Counted from the first letter of the stretch, positions 17,574 through 26,596 are shown. The stretch is DNA of 64,000 bases from Mesorhizobium sp. NZP2298 (GCF_013170825.1 NZ_CP033365.1:1426001-1490000), one strand, 5' to 3'. The notes: generated by a model not told the origin, from the letters alone. Program-made: numbers and translations.

Positions 17574-18182
17574 TCAAATGCCTTCGCCGGCAAGCTCTTC
17601 CGAAAGGGTGGCGACCTGGTCCTGGGCGCTGCGCATCATCGGGTAGATGGCCAGCACCTTCTGCCAGGCTTCGAGCGCCGACTGCTTGTGGTCGGTCAAA
17701 GCCATGATCTGCGCCAGACCCGACAGCGCGCCGAAATGGCGCGGCTCAAGCTGCAGCGTGCGGTCGATGTCCGACATCGACTTGCCGTAGTTCTTCATCA
17801 TGAAATGCACCGTGGCGCGCCGGTTCCAGCCCTCGGCATAGCTCGGCTGCAAGGTCACCACCTGGTCGAGGAAATCGAGCGCGACGTCGAACTTCTGGTT
17901 GTCCATCGCTTTTTGCGACCACAGCATCATCAGGTCGATCGAGGCGCTGCCGGACTGGGACCATTCGTTCCAGATATTGCCGGCGATGCGTTCGGCGGCT
18001 TTTTCGTTGCGTTCGCGCTTGAGGTCGGAGAACAGCTTGTCCAGCCGAGCCTGTTTGGTCATCGGCGGCGCCGGAGCCTCCGGGGTGGCGGGCACTGCCG
18101 GCTGGTCGTCCGCGGCTCTGGCCGGCAAGCTTATGGCACCGCAAACAAGCAGAGCTGTCAAAAATGCAAAAAGAATCCGCAT
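17574..18182 (-). CDS. Exported tetratricopeptide repeat protein
   Basis: This 202-residue protein starts with a signal peptide (ILFAFLTALLVCGAISLPARA) followed by a Pro/Ala-rich spacer and about three TPR-like helix pairs. The clearest are the stretches AMDNQKFDVALDFLDQVVTL, QPSYAEGWNRRATVHFMMKN and QLEPRHFGALSGLAQIMALT. Such proteins act as periplasmic scaffolds for protein contacts. The partner is unknown. It is transcribed towards the hydrolase at 16395 and its start is close to the ribosomal protein L36 gene. Confidence 0.88.
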   Translation of the reverse strand: MRILFAFLTALLVCGAISLPARAADDQPAVPATPEAPAPPMTKQARLDKLFSDLKRERNEKAAERIAGNIWNEWSQSGSASIDLMMLWSQKAMDNQKFDVALDFLDQVVTLQPSYAEGWNRRATVHFMMKNYGKSMSDIDRTLQLEPRHFGALSGLAQIMALTDHKQSALEAWQKVLAIYPMMRSAQDQVATLSEELAGEGI

Positions 18183-18290
18183 CGCCCGATCCTAGTCCCG
18201 GGCGGCGGAACATCAAAGTGATTTTAGCGTGAGAAGGTCGGCGGGCCGACAAGCATCAAGGGGCGGAGGCAAAAGCCTCCGGCCGAAAAC

Positions 18291-18416
18291 TCAACCCTGG
18301 CGCGCCTTGTAGCGCGGGGCGGTCTTGTTGATGATGTAAACGCGGCCCTTGCGGCGAACCAACTGGTTGTCGCGGTGACGCGCCTTCAGCGCCTTGAGCG
18401 AATTCTTGATCTTCAT
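18291..18416 (-). CDS. rpmJ: 50S ribosomal protein L36, zinc-independent (type C-) form
   Basis: This 41-residue protein reads [20 protein letters not shown] and then [21 protein letters not shown]. It is the YkgO-type L36, a component of the large ribosomal subunit. The usual zinc-ribbon cysteines are absent, so this copy does not need zinc. In many bacteria such copies replace the zinc-binding paralog under zinc limitation; in many Alphaproteobacteria this form is the only L36. The short open frame extends upstream but the ATG at 18416 is fixed by the conserved N terminus. The gene is flanked by unrelated genes rather than a ribosomal operon. Confidence 0.93.
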   Translation of the reverse strand: MKIKNSLKALKARHRDNQLVRRKGRVYIINKTAPRYKARQG

Positions 18417-18647
18417 GGTCTTGCCTGTCGGTGTGGACCCGGTGCCGGGTCGAAATTTTAAGGCGCGCCAGAAGACGCGCCTTTTGAACGGTGGGTGGCT
18501 CATAAACGAGGACCCTTGTCCGTGTCAACCGCAAGCGTGCGCCGCATCCTGATATCATCAAATATCCGCAATGTCGTCCCGGCGGCATTGCACCGCTCCG
18601 GGCGGACTGGGAAGATACGCTGTATCTCAAGTGATTTGGGGACCATC

Positions 18648-19070
18648 ATGCGCCCAACGTTCTTGTCCGCCTGCCTTGTCTTGTTGGTGGGAGCGTCGGT
18701 TGCTCGCGCACAGGAATGCGACCGCTCCGACGACAGCCAGCAGATGATGAACATCTGTGCCGGAGCGGATTACCAGGCCGCCGACGCCAAGCTCAACGCG
18801 GCCTATCAGAACCTGATCGGCTCGGATGATGCCGATGGCAAGAGATTGCTGCAGGCGGCGCAGCGCGCCTGGATCGCTTTCCGCGACGCCGAATGCGCGC
18901 ATACCACCGCCGCCAGCACGGGCGGTTCCATCCACGCGATGGAGGTTTCGCAATGCCTGACCCGGTTGACCAACGACCGCATCAAACAACTCGCCGCCTC
19001 GGCCAATTGCGAGGAAGGCGATGCGAACTGCGCCAGTTCCGACGAGGTTGAAGGCGACGAGGTGCAGTAA
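18648..19070 (+). CDS. Lysozyme inhibitor LprI family (DUF1311) exported protein
   Basis: This 140-residue protein has a signal peptide (FLSACLVLLVGASVARA) and a DUF1311/LprI-type domain from residue 23: CDRSDDSQQMMNICAGADYQ, LNAAYQNLIG and AWIAFRDAECA, with four or more cysteines that are likely paired in the periplasm. Family members include a mycobacterial lysozyme inhibitor. The ATG at 18648 is preceded by a GGGGA-type ribosome site; the frame extends upstream without a plausible start. The C terminus is acidic. Activity here is unproven. Confidence 0.85.
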   Translation: MRPTFLSACLVLLVGASVARAQECDRSDDSQQMMNICAGADYQAADAKLNAAYQNLIGSDDADGKRLLQAAQRAWIAFRDAECAHTTAASTGGSIHAMEVSQCLTRLTNDRIKQLAASANCEEGDANCASSDEVEGDEVQ

Positions 19071-19138
19071 ACTGCGTCCGCGATAAAGCGGTTCACCGTT
19101 TCACGGAAACGCCGATCCGATCTATCTTATTGTTTGCA

Positions 19139-19190
19139 CGCAATTCCGGACGGAAAACCGTGTCACACTTTTCCTGGAATTGCTCCAGTG
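19139..19190. repeat. Palindromic repeat element, copy 1 (at the 3' end of purK)
   Basis: The segment contains CGCAATTCCGGACGGAAAAC and CACTTTTCCTGGAATTGC, which form an imperfect hairpin (AATTCC ... GGAATT). A second copy lies at 63464-63510 with about 85 percent identity by eye. The purK stop codon and its last codons (GGAAAAGTGTGA on the minus strand) lie inside the element. Confidence 0.75.
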
Positions 19191-20251
19191 ATGCGGGTGA
19201 AGTGGCCCATCTTGCGGCCGGGCCGCGCCTCGGCCTTGCCGTAGAGATGCAGCATCAGATCGGGCTCGGCCAGCAGGGCCGGCACGCGCAGCACGTCGTC
19301 GCCGATCAGGTTTTCCATCACGCAATCGGAATGGCGATCCGGGCTGCCGAGCGGCAGGCCGGCAACGGCACGGATGTGCTGCTCGAACTGTGAAACGACG
19401 CAGGCGGCTTCGGTCCAGTGGCCGGAATTGTGGACGCGCGGGGCGATCTCGTTGGCCAGTAGCGAACCGTCGGCCAGCACGAAGAACTCGACGCCGATGA
19501 CGCCGACATAGTCGAGCGCGGACAATATCCTCGATGCAGCCGCACGCGCCGCTGCCGCCGTCTCGGGCGTGATGGCGGCCGGCAAGGTCGAAGTGTGGAG
19601 AATGCCGTTGCGATGCACATTCTCGGCCGGGTCATAAGCGACGACCGCTCCGTCCAGCCCCCGTGCCGCGATCACGGAGATTTCGCGATCGAACGGCACG
19701 AAGCTTTCCAGGATCAGCGGTACATTGCCCATCGCCTCGCAGGTGCCGGCGAAGCCGCCCGTTTCCATGTTGCGGAAGACCCGCTGGCCCTTGCCGTCGT
19801 AGCCCATGCGCCGCGTCTTCAGGATGCCGCTGCCGCCGAATGTCTTCAGCGCCGCCGTCAGCTCGCCGTCGGTGTCGACCGGACGAAAATCGGCGGTGGC
19901 GATGCCGATGCCGTTGAGGAATGTCTTTTCGTTCACCCGATCCTGCGCCACGTCAAGCGCGCGCGCCGGCGGATAGACCGCGACGTTGGCGGCAAGCGCT
20001 TCTGCCGCGGCGACCGGCACGTTCTCGAACTCGTAGGTAATGACGGCACTCGCGGCCGCCAGTTCGGCAAGGGCGGCTGGATCGTCATAGGCAGCTGTTA
20101 TCTGCCGGTTGGCGACCTGGGCAGCGGGGCAATCCGGCTGCGGCTCCAGCACGATGGTGCGGTAGCCGAGGCGGGCGGCGGCCATCGCCAGCATGCGGCC
20201 AAGCTGGCCGCCGCCGATGATTCCGATGGTCGATCCGGCGGGCAGGCTCAC
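19163..20251 (-). CDS. purK: 5-(carboxyamino)imidazole ribonucleotide synthase
   Basis: This 362-residue ATP-grasp enzyme carboxylates aminoimidazole ribonucleotide with bicarbonate and ATP in purine synthesis. It begins [20 protein letters not shown], the canonical N terminus, and has the ATP-grasp core [13 protein letters not shown] and the metal-binding [20 protein letters not shown]. It overlaps purE by four bases (ATGA at 20248-20251), so the two are translated together. The C-terminal codons are supplied by a repeat element, as described separately. Confidence 0.97.
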   Translation of the reverse strand: MSLPAGSTIGIIGGGQLGRMLAMAAARLGYRTIVLEPQPDCPAAQVANRQITAAYDDPAALAELAAASAVITYEFENVPVAAAEALAANVAVYPPARALDVAQDRVNEKTFLNGIGIATADFRPVDTDGELTAALKTFGGSGILKTRRMGYDGKGQRVFRNMETGGFAGTCEAMGNVPLILESFVPFDREISVIAARGLDGAVVAYDPAENVHRNGILHTSTLPAAITPETAAAARAAASRILSALDYVGVIGVEFFVLADGSLLANEIAPRVHNSGHWTEAACVVSQFEQHIRAVAGLPLGSPDRHSDCVMENLIGDDVLRVPALLAEPDLMLHLYGKAEARPGRKMGHFTRITGAIPGKV

Positions 20252-20766
20252 GGCGTATCCGTCGGTTCAGCGGCGACCTTGGCGGTCTGCGAGGCTCGCC
20301 AGGCGTCGAGCCGCTGGGCGAGCTTGTCGTCGTTCAGGGCCAGCACGGCGGCGGCCAGGAGGGCTGCATTGGCCGCACCGGCCTTGCCGATGGCCAGCGT
20401 CCCCACCGGAATGCCGGCCGGCATCTGCACGATTGAGAGCAGCGAATCCTGTCCCGACAGCGCCTTCGATTCCACCGGCACGCCGAATACCGGCAACGGT
20501 GTCATCGCCGCCGTCATGCCGGGCAGGTGCGCCGCACCCCCGGCGCCGGCGATGATCACCTTGTAGCCGGCGGCCTTGGCGCCCTTGGCGAATTCATAGA
20601 GCCGGTCGGGCGTGCGATGCGCTGATATGATCAGCCGTTTGTGCGGAACGCCCAGCGCCTCCAGCGTTTCGGCAGCCTGGCGCATCGTCGCCCAGTCGGA
20701 CTGGCTGCCCATGATGATGGCGACGTCGGCGCGTTGGTCGTTCAAGCTATTGCTCCCCGGCGACAA
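20248..20766 (-). CDS. purE: 5-(carboxyamino)imidazole ribonucleotide mutase
   Basis: This 172-residue enzyme moves the carboxyl group of N5-CAIR to give CAIR, the step after PurK. The signature [14 protein letters not shown] is at residues 15-28, and [13 protein letters not shown] and [20 protein letters not shown] form the substrate site. It is the first gene of a purE-purK operon, with a four-base overlap between the genes. Length matches class I PurE. Confidence 0.97.
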   Translation of the reverse strand: MSPGSNSLNDQRADVAIIMGSQSDWATMRQAAETLEALGVPHKRLIISAHRTPDRLYEFAKGAKAAGYKVIIAGAGGAAHLPGMTAAMTPLPVFGVPVESKALSGQDSLLSIVQMPAGIPVGTLAIGKAGAANAALLAAAVLALNDDKLAQRLDAWRASQTAKVAAEPTDTP

Positions 20767-20844
20767 AGGCGCGCCTTAGCGGAATTCGCGCGGGGCCGCA
20801 AGGATTTCAGGCCATCGGCCAGATGCCGACGGCCACAATCCGGG

Positions 20845-21753
20845 TCAAACCGCCGCCTTGCGGAAGCGGGCGACGAAGTCGTCAAGCTCGGGCCGTTCCA
20901 TGTCGGAGATCGCCCAATAGGAGAAGGCGCCGTCGCTCCATTGCACCATCGAGAAGCCGCCCGAAGAAAGGTCGTCGGGCTGAGTGGCCTTGCCGCCCTG
21001 CTTCGGTTCGGCGACCAGCGTGATCAGGTGTTCGCGGTGGCGGTAGACCAGGGCCGGCACCGGCCTGCCCGATATCACCTCGACCCGACCGCCGATCAGC
21101 GCGTAACCGTCCTGGGCAAGGTCCGGCGCCGGCGGCGAGACGCCGATCCGGGCGTCGAGCCAAGGCTTGACCGTATGGCGGTCGGACGAGACGATGTCGA
21201 TCGGGCTCGCCGCAAGCAGGCTGCGGCGATGGCCGCTGGCGACCGCGGCGGCAAAGCCGTCATCGACGCCACTCTGCATCACCCATTGCGTCGCCCCGCT
21301 GGCGAGCACCGCGCTGATCATGATCGACGCCGCCATGGCGCGCCAATCGAACGAGCCGAAGCGGCGCGCTCTTGGCGATGGGCGCGCCAGGGAAGGACGT
21401 GTCCCGGCTTCCCGTCTCTGGCCGCCGCCGGCGCCTGCAATCAATCCCGGCAATGCCGACGGCGCGCCCCGCTGCGGCTGCGCCACCTCGGCCGGCGCCT
21501 GTTGTTCGGTGCCGGCCATGCCGATCGCCGCAATGCGGGCGCGAAAGGCGTCGCTGACATCGGGGCGCGGCAAGCGGCTGACGGCGCCTTGCAAGGCGAC
21601 AATGCGGGCATGCTCGGCGGCAAGCGTGGGGTCGGCAGCGATGCGCCGTTCCACGGCCAGTGCCGCGGCCGCATCGAGTTCGCCATCTACCAGAGCGTGG
21701 ATCATCAGCCTGATGCCTTCGGGATCATTGGGCAGTCCGTCGTCGTGCGTCAT
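20845..21753 (-). CDS. Anti-sigma factor (putative transmembrane)
   Basis: This 302-residue protein lies directly after the ECF sigma gene, overlapping it by four bases, the usual arrangement for a cognate anti-sigma factor. The N-terminal part (residues 1-70: RLMIHALVDGELDAAAALAV) resembles the helical anti-sigma domain of FecR/RskA-like regulators, although the zinc-finger HxxxCxxC motif is missing. A hydrophobic segment (MAASIMISAVLASGATQWVM, about 139-158) probably spans the membrane, leaving a C-terminal periplasmic sensor region. The signal sensed is unknown. Confidence 0.82.
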   Translation of the reverse strand: MTHDDGLPNDPEGIRLMIHALVDGELDAAAALAVERRIAADPTLAAEHARIVALQGAVSRLPRPDVSDAFRARIAAIGMAGTEQQAPAEVAQPQRGAPSALPGLIAGAGGGQRREAGTRPSLARPSPRARRFGSFDWRAMAASIMISAVLASGATQWVMQSGVDDGFAAAVASGHRRSLLAASPIDIVSSDRHTVKPWLDARIGVSPPAPDLAQDGYALIGGRVEVISGRPVPALVYRHREHLITLVAEPKQGGKATQPDDLSSGGFSMVQWSDGAFSYWAISDMERPELDDFVARFRKAAV

Positions 21754-22424
21754 GACGCTCTCCCCAGTTCAGACGCCAGCAGACCGCGGGCACGCGCCAG
21801 CCTGGACATGACCGTGCCGATCGGCACGGCAAGCATGGCCGATATTTCGCGGTAGCTGAGGCCGTTGATATCGCGCAGCACCAGCGTTTCGCGAAATGGC
21901 TGTGGCAAGGCGGCGATCGCGGCCTCGAGTGCCGCCGTATCGGCCCTGGCGATCAGGCTCGCCTCCGGGCCGTCCTCGTCCGGCAGGCTGCTGCCGTGTG
22001 CCGCGGCCATGTCGTCGAGATCGCCGAGATCGCCGACGGCCATCATGGCGCGCGGCCGGTTGCGCGACATCCAGGTGTAGGAGGTGTTGCGCACGATGGT
22101 CAGCAGCCAGGCGCGGGCGTTGCCGCCGGCATAGCCTGACATGCCGGCATGTGCCTTGATGCAGGCGTCCTGCACGACATCCTCGGCGTCGGCGGCATTG
22201 CCGGTCAGCCAGCGGGCAAGCGCCAGCGCGTCGCCGAGATGCGGCAGCACCACCTCGTTGAAGCGTTGTGCCTGCGCCCTCTCGCTCAAAGCAGCACCAT
22301 GATCCGATACCCCGGGAGGAACAGGCCGTGCGCTTTCAGAGAGCGACGGCGATCTTGCCCTGCCTGCGCGGGCGAAACCCGCGGAAGCAGGCAACGCCGC
22401 CTGCTGTGGTGAAAGTGAATTCAT
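21750..22424 (-). CDS. RNA polymerase sigma factor, ECF family
   Basis: This 224-residue protein has sigma-70 region 2 (LARWLTGNAADAEDVVQDAC and NARAWLLTIVRNTSYTWMSR) and region 4 (ALEAAIAALPQPFRETLVLR, DINGLSYREISAMLAVPIGT, VMSRLARARGLL). It has an unusually long low-complexity N-terminal extension of about 50 residues if translated from the ATG at 22424, which has no good ribosome site; a later start is possible. It is followed by its anti-sigma gene with a four-base overlap. A likely self-recognised promoter lies at 22578-22605. Regulon unknown. Confidence 0.87.
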   Translation of the reverse strand: MNSLSPQQAALPASAGFARAGRARSPSLSESARPVPPGVSDHGAALSERAQAQRFNEVVLPHLGDALALARWLTGNAADAEDVVQDACIKAHAGMSGYAGGNARAWLLTIVRNTSYTWMSRNRPRAMMAVGDLGDLDDMAAAHGSSLPDEDGPEASLIARADTAALEAAIAALPQPFRETLVLRDINGLSYREISAMLAVPIGTVMSRLARARGLLASELGRAS

Positions 22425-22539
22425 CTGTGTCACCAGTGTCAAGCGTCCTGAAGGAGGGACTGGTGACGATCTTGCTCGCCAGCACATGGTGACGGCTGAC
22501 GCCGCAACCATATCCGCTGTCCTGGCAATGATGCGGCAT
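22336..22539 (-). CDS. Possible leader ORF overlapping the ECF sigma gene
   Basis: This 67-codon frame starts MPHHCQDSGYGCGVSRHHVL and ends RRQGKIAVAL. AGGAG lies six bases before its ATG, a much better ribosome site than that of the sigma gene, and the frame overlaps the first 89 bases of the sigma gene in another phase. I recognise no domain. It may be a regulatory leader peptide or a chance frame. Confidence 0.3.
   Translation of the reverse strand: MPHHCQDSGYGCGVSRHHVLASKIVTSPSFRTLDTGDTDEFTFTTAGGVACFRGFRPRRQGKIAVAL
22429..22467. repeat. Inverted repeat in the ECF sigma leader
   Basis: GTCACCAGT (22429-22437) and ACTGGTGAC (22459-22467) are perfect inverted copies across 21 bases, ending five bases before the sigma ATG. 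In RNA they would form a hairpin over the ribosome-binding region; in DNA they could be an operator. Confidence 0.55.
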
Positions 22540-22577
22540 GCCGATCTCCTCAACGCCAGCAGTGGCGTATACCGAGG

Positions 22578-22605
22578 AGACTTGTCGCGCCGCCGGTTTA
22601 TTCCC
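22578..22605 (-). promoter_or_regulatory. Candidate ECF-type promoter upstream of the sigma gene
   Basis: On the minus strand GGGAATAAA (22605-22597) is followed after 15 bases by GTCT (22581-22578). GGAATA-type -35 and GTCT-type -10 elements are typical of several ECF groups, so this may be the self-controlled promoter of the sigma operon. The assignment is by pattern only. Confidence 0.45.
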
Positions 22606-22680
22606 GCCGCGTGCAAATCCGGCTGATCACAGTCGTGTGATCGGCCCGGGGCATTTCGGGATTGCCGGTCGGCCTGGTAC

Positions 22681-23886
22681 TCAATCCGGCCAGCGCAAGA
22701 CGCCGGACGAATCCTTGTGGGCGGCTTTCATCGCATCGGCGGGACGGTCCTTCGCGGTTAGTATGGCGCGCAGCCGTTCCGCGACGATCTCGGCCTCGCC
22801 GGGATGCAGATTGCAGGGGTCGAGGAAGAAATGGCCGCGCTCGATCTCGTGGTTGCGCACGATGATCGGCGGCGAGCCCGAGGCAAGCGCCGAGGTGAGC
22901 CCGGCGGCGGTAAAGCGGCTCTCCGGCGATACGAAGATCTGCAGCCGGTCGAGCGGATTGGCTGTCGGGTCGGGAATGATCTTGGCAAAGATGCCTGGGA
23001 TCCCCTGCAGCGCGTCCTTCCACAGGTTGAGCGCGGCCTCCTCGCGCCGGCGGATGCCGGCGTGGTCGCGCTTCTCCCAGGCTTCCAGTGCCGCCATGGT
23101 GCCGGCGATGCTTTCCTTGCCGACCTTCATGGCCCGCGCCACGCCGCGGTTCTGCAGATAGGCTGATCGCACCAGATCCTTGCGGCCGGTGACGATGCCG
23201 CTGGTCGGCCCGCTCAGGAATTTGTGGCCGCTGTAGATGACGACGTCGGCGCCGCGCGCCAGAAAACCGCGCAGATCGTATTCGGACGCGGCATCGACGA
23301 TCACCGGCACGCCCTTGGCGTGGCAGATCTCGCAGAACTCCTCCAGCGACAGCATGCCGTACTGCACGGTGTGGTGGGCGACGACGTAGAGGCCCGCAGC
23401 CGTGCGCTCATTGATCGCTTCACGCACATGATAGTCCTGCGTCACGCTGACCGTGCCGGCGGGTACCACCCTGGCGCCGGCGACGCGGACCGACTGGTCG
23501 ATCGGTGCGCCGTAGTTGACGATGTGGCCAAGCTGGATGACGACCTCCGACTTGAGGTCGCCGGTATCATCGGGCAGACGCTCGATGGCGAGCAGGTTGG
23601 TTCCGGTCATCGCACCGGCGATCGCCATGGTGATGCCGCTGGCGCAGCAGGCGGTGATGAAGCCGGCCTCGCCGCCGGTGAGGCGCGCGACGACGGTGCT
23701 AGCGGCACGCTGCAGATCGTCCATCTCCACCCATTGCGAGGCCATTTCGGCCATGGCGCTGATCGCTTCCGGGACGATGATCGATGCGCCAAGCGCGGTC
23801 ATGGTGCCCGAGACATTGATGATTGGCCTCAAGCCCAGCCGTTCGCGGATGGTGGTGTTGGAGCCGGTGTCGGAATAGGTTTTCAT
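22681..23886 (-). CDS. PLP-dependent SelA-fold lyase (D-glucosaminate-6-phosphate ammonia-lyase-like)
   Basis: This 401-residue protein belongs to the fold-type I PLP enzymes related to selenocysteine synthase and D-glucosaminate-6-phosphate ammonia lyase. The N terminus [20 protein letters not shown] is typical, as are [20 protein letters not shown] and the PLP-lysine region [17 protein letters not shown] with the preceding [11 protein letters not shown]. It is the last gene of an ABC importer operon, 25 bases after a RidA gene. RidA proteins hydrolyse the enamine/imine released by PLP eliminases, which suggests that this enzyme performs a beta- or alpha,beta-elimination on the imported compound. 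Substrate not known. Confidence 0.85.
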   Translation of the reverse strand: MKTYSDTGSNTTIRERLGLRPIINVSGTMTALGASIIVPEAISAMAEMASQWVEMDDLQRAASTVVARLTGGEAGFITACCASGITMAIAGAMTGTNLLAIERLPDDTGDLKSEVVIQLGHIVNYGAPIDQSVRVAGARVVPAGTVSVTQDYHVREAINERTAAGLYVVAHHTVQYGMLSLEEFCEICHAKGVPVIVDAASEYDLRGFLARGADVVIYSGHKFLSGPTSGIVTGRKDLVRSAYLQNRGVARAMKVGKESIAGTMAALEAWEKRDHAGIRRREEAALNLWKDALQGIPGIFAKIIPDPTANPLDRLQIFVSPESRFTAAGLTSALASGSPPIIVRNHEIERGHFFLDPCNLHPGEAEIVAERLRAILTAKDRPADAMKAAHKDSSGVLRWPD

Positions 23887-23911
23887 GTGAGCGGATCCCG
23901 TGGGTGGCAGA

Positions 23912-24373
23912 TCAGGCGGCGATCTCGACGACCGCTTCGATTTCGACAGTGATGTTTCCAGGCAGCGAGCCGACGCCGATGGCCGAGCGGGCATGGCCGC
24001 CGATCTTGTCGAAGACATCGGCGAACAGGTCGGAACAGCCATTCACCACCTTTGGGTGGTCGCTGAAGGTCGGCGTCGCGTTGACGAAGCCGAGCAGCTT
24101 GACGACGCGCACGATGCGGCCGAGATCGCCGGCGGCGGCATGCATGACGGCGAGCAGATTGAGCCCGGTCAGGCGCGCATGCTCATAGGCCTGCTCGACG
24201 GTCACATCCTCGCCGACCTTGCCGGTGCAGAGCGTGCCGTCGGCGCGCAGCGGGCCCTGGCCGGACAGGAAGATCAGCCGCCCGCTCTCGGCATGGGTGA
24301 CGAAGTTGGCGATCGGGGTTGGCGGCTCGGGCAGCGTCAGGCCCAGTTCGGCGAGCCGGATGTAAGGCGTCAT
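23912..24373 (-). CDS. RidA family protein (enamine/imine deaminase)
   Basis: This 153-residue protein is of the YjgF/YER057c/UK114 group, probably the RidA subfamily with about 150 residues that starts with an [20 protein letters not shown] segment. [36 protein letters not shown] and [20 protein letters not shown] are family signatures. RidA hydrolyses reactive enamines and imines made by PLP enzymes to oxoacids. It sits between the ABC ATPase gene and the PLP lyase gene, which supports a pathway role rather than general housekeeping. Confidence 0.9.
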   Translation of the reverse strand: MTPYIRLAELGLTLPEPPTPIANFVTHAESGRLIFLSGQGPLRADGTLCTGKVGEDVTVEQAYEHARLTGLNLLAVMHAAAGDLGRIVRVVKLLGFVNATPTFSDHPKVVNGCSDLFADVFDKIGGHARSAIGVGSLPGNITVEIEAVVEIAA

Positions 24374-24443
24374 GGAAGAAGGCTCCCTTGGTTGGCTTCA
24401 GCCATCCGATATTCAAAAATGAGACGGCGTCAGCCGTCCGATG

Positions 24444-25238
24444 TCAGAAATGCGAGGCGCGGAAGCGCGCCAGGAAGGTGCGGAGGCGCTCGTTGGTGGT
24501 CTCCGCCGCGAGAATCTCCTTGGGCGGGCCGACGGCGCTGACGCCGCCATCGGCCATGAAGACGATGCGGCTCGAGGCGTCGCGGGCAAAGGCCATTTCG
24601 TGCGTCACCATCAGCATCGTCATGCCGTCCTCGGCAAGGCTGCGCACCACGGCCAGCACCTCGCCGACCAGTTCGGGATCGAGCGCCGAAGTGATCTCGT
24701 CGAGCAAGAGGATCTTCGGCTCCATCGCCACGGCGCGTGCGATGCCGACGCGCTGCTGCTGGCCGCCGGAAAGCTCCGCCGGCAAGCTGTCGGCCTTGTG
24801 GGCGAGGCCGACGCGGCCGAGCCAGTGTTCGGCGGCCTGGCGCGCTTCGGCCTGGCTCTTCCCGCGCACCTTGGTCAAGCCCAGCATGATGTTGCCGGCC
24901 GCCGTCAGGTGCGGAAACAGGTTGAAGCTCTGGAAGACCATGCCGGTCTCGGCACGCATGGCGGCCAAGTCGCGCTCGCTGCGGCGCTGGCGCGTTCCGG
25001 CTGAGAGATAGCCGACCTCCTTGCCGTCGATGCGGATCGAGCCGCTATCGTAGCTTTCGAGGAAATTGACGCAGCGCAGCAGTGTTGTCTTGCCGCTCCC
25101 GGAGGGTCCGATGACGGTGACCACCTCGCCACGCTTAACCTGAAGGCTGACGGAACGCAGCACCTCGACGGCGCCGAAAGCCTTTGAGACATCGCGCACT
25201 TCGAGCAGTGCCGGATTGGCGTTTGTGGTGTCGGACAT
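24444..25238 (-). CDS. Amino acid ABC transporter ATP-binding protein
   Basis: This 264-residue protein is the ATPase of a polar amino acid importer (GlnQ/HisP type). Walker A is GPSGSGKTTLLR, the signature is LSGGQQQR, Walker B is ILLLDEITSALDPE, and the switch histidine is in MVTHEM. It follows the second permease gene with three bases between them. Together with two permeases and the Tat-type binding protein upstream it makes a complete importer. Substrate is not given by the sequence. Confidence 0.95.
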   Translation of the reverse strand: MSDTTNANPALLEVRDVSKAFGAVEVLRSVSLQVKRGEVVTVIGPSGSGKTTLLRCVNFLESYDSGSIRIDGKEVGYLSAGTRQRRSERDLAAMRAETGMVFQSFNLFPHLTAAGNIMLGLTKVRGKSQAEARQAAEHWLGRVGLAHKADSLPAELSGGQQQRVGIARAVAMEPKILLLDEITSALDPELVGEVLAVVRSLAEDGMTMLMVTHEMAFARDASSRIVFMADGGVSAVGPPKEILAAETTNERLRTFLARFRASHF

Positions 25239-25241
25239 CTG

Positions 25242-25892
25242 CTATTCCCGAATGAAGGAGAAGCGCCGCTCGAGCCGCCGGCTGGCGAGCGAGAGCGCGT
25301 AGTTGACCGCGAAATAGATCAGCGCGCCGAGGATATAGAGCGGCATCGCCTCATAGGTGCGGCCGATGACCTGGTTGATGGCCTGCATCAAATCGGTGAT
25401 GCCGAGCAGCGAGACCAGGGCGCTGCCCTTGACCGCGTCGGTGACGCCGTTGATCCAGGGCGGCAGGAAGCGCCTGAAGGCCTGCGGGAAGATGACGTAG
25501 GTCAGCCGCTGGCGGAAAGTCAGCCCGATCGCCATTGCGGCCTCGGACTGTCCCTTTGGAATCGAGGCGACCGCGCCCCTGAGATATTCGATGACCTGCG
25601 CCGTCTTGAACAGGGTCAGCGCCAGCACCGCCGCCCAGAACGACGGCAGATGAAGTCCGATGGCGGGCAGGCCGTAATAGACGAAGAACATCAGCACCAG
25701 GATCGGAATGCCACGGATGGTGTCCGAGAAGATGCGCACCGCCCAGCGCAACGGGGCGGGACCGTAGACCAGGGCGACGCCCAGCAGGACGCCGGCGATG
25801 AGCGACAGGACCACGACCAGAAGCGATACCCAAAGGGTCAGGGCGAAGCCTTTGGCGAGGAAAGGGAGAGCGTAGAGGATCTGGCCCAGCAT
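25242..25892 (-). CDS. Amino acid ABC transporter permease
   Basis: This 216-residue membrane protein belongs to the HisMQ/GlnP permease family, with about five helices and the EAA loop EAAMAIGLTFRQRLTYVIFP that contacts the ATPase. The ATG at 25892 follows the stop of the other permease gene after one base, so the genes are tightly coupled; the frame extends upstream but only into the neighbour. It begins MLGQILYALPFLAKGFALTL, a typical N terminus. Confidence 0.93.
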   Translation of the reverse strand: MLGQILYALPFLAKGFALTLWVSLLVVVLSLIAGVLLGVALVYGPAPLRWAVRIFSDTIRGIPILVLMFFVYYGLPAIGLHLPSFWAAVLALTLFKTAQVIEYLRGAVASIPKGQSEAAMAIGLTFRQRLTYVIFPQAFRRFLPPWINGVTDAVKGSALVSLLGITDLMQAINQVIGRTYEAMPLYILGALIYFAVNYALSLASRRLERRFSFIRE

Positions 25893-25893
25893 A

Positions 25894-26559
25894 TCAGCGC
25901 GCCGCCCTGAACCGGCGTTCGACGAGCCTGAGGGCAAAAAGCAAGGCGTAGCCGGTCACCAGATACATCGCCGTCGTCACCAGATAGACCTCGACGATCC
26001 GGAAGGTGTTGAAGTTGATCCACTGGGCGCCGAAGGTAAGCTCGGGCACCGAGATGACCGAGGCGATCGAGGTGTCCTTGAACAGCGAGATGAAGGTGTT
26101 GGACAGCGCCGGCAGCGTGATGCGCAGCATGGTCGGCAGGCGCACGTGGAGCAGCCTTTGCCAGGGTGTCAGGCCGATTGCCTTGCCGGCATCGAGCTGG
26201 CCGCGCGGGACAGCCTCCAGGCCCGAGCGAAACACCTCGACCAGATAGGCGCCGCTGTAGACCGAGAGTGTCAGGACAAACGAGGTCGGCGCGCTGTAGG
26301 CCAGGTCGACCACGGTCGGCAGGCCATAGAAGACAAGGTAGACCAGCAGGATCAGCGGCACGTTGCGGATGAATTCGACATAGGCGGCGATGATCGCTCG
26401 CACCACGCGCCCGGCCGAGACATACCAGACCGCGAGCACCAGCCCGATGACGACGCCGATGGCGATCGAGATGACGGCAAGCTCGAGGCTGAGCAGCAGA
26501 CCGCCCCACAGTTTGTCGAAATGCCGCCAGATCAGATTGAAATTGAGGGCATAGCCCAT
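25894..26559 (-). CDS. Amino acid ABC transporter permease
   Basis: This 221-residue permease starts MGYALNFNLIWRHFDKLWGG and is the second inner-membrane subunit of the importer. The EAA-like loop is LDAGKAIGLTPWQRLLHVRL, and the RNVPLILLVYLVFYGLP motif before it is typical for the HisMQ family. The start at 26559 is chosen because the helix pattern begins there; the upstream extension has no homology. A hairpin separates it from the binding-protein gene. Confidence 0.93.
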   Translation of the reverse strand: MGYALNFNLIWRHFDKLWGGLLLSLELAVISIAIGVVIGLVLAVWYVSAGRVVRAIIAAYVEFIRNVPLILLVYLVFYGLPTVVDLAYSAPTSFVLTLSVYSGAYLVEVFRSGLEAVPRGQLDAGKAIGLTPWQRLLHVRLPTMLRITLPALSNTFISLFKDTSIASVISVPELTFGAQWINFNTFRIVEVYLVTTAMYLVTGYALLFALRLVERRFRAAR

Positions 26560-26596
26560 GCGTCCGCCTCGGTGTGAAGGGCGTCGGAAGAAGTAG

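Noticed and set aside
24444..25238. Possible link of this ATPase to the ureohydrolase transporter as one system
   Set aside because: It lies in a different operon with its own two permeases and binding protein; shared use can only be tested by experiment, so it is mentioned only as a possibility.
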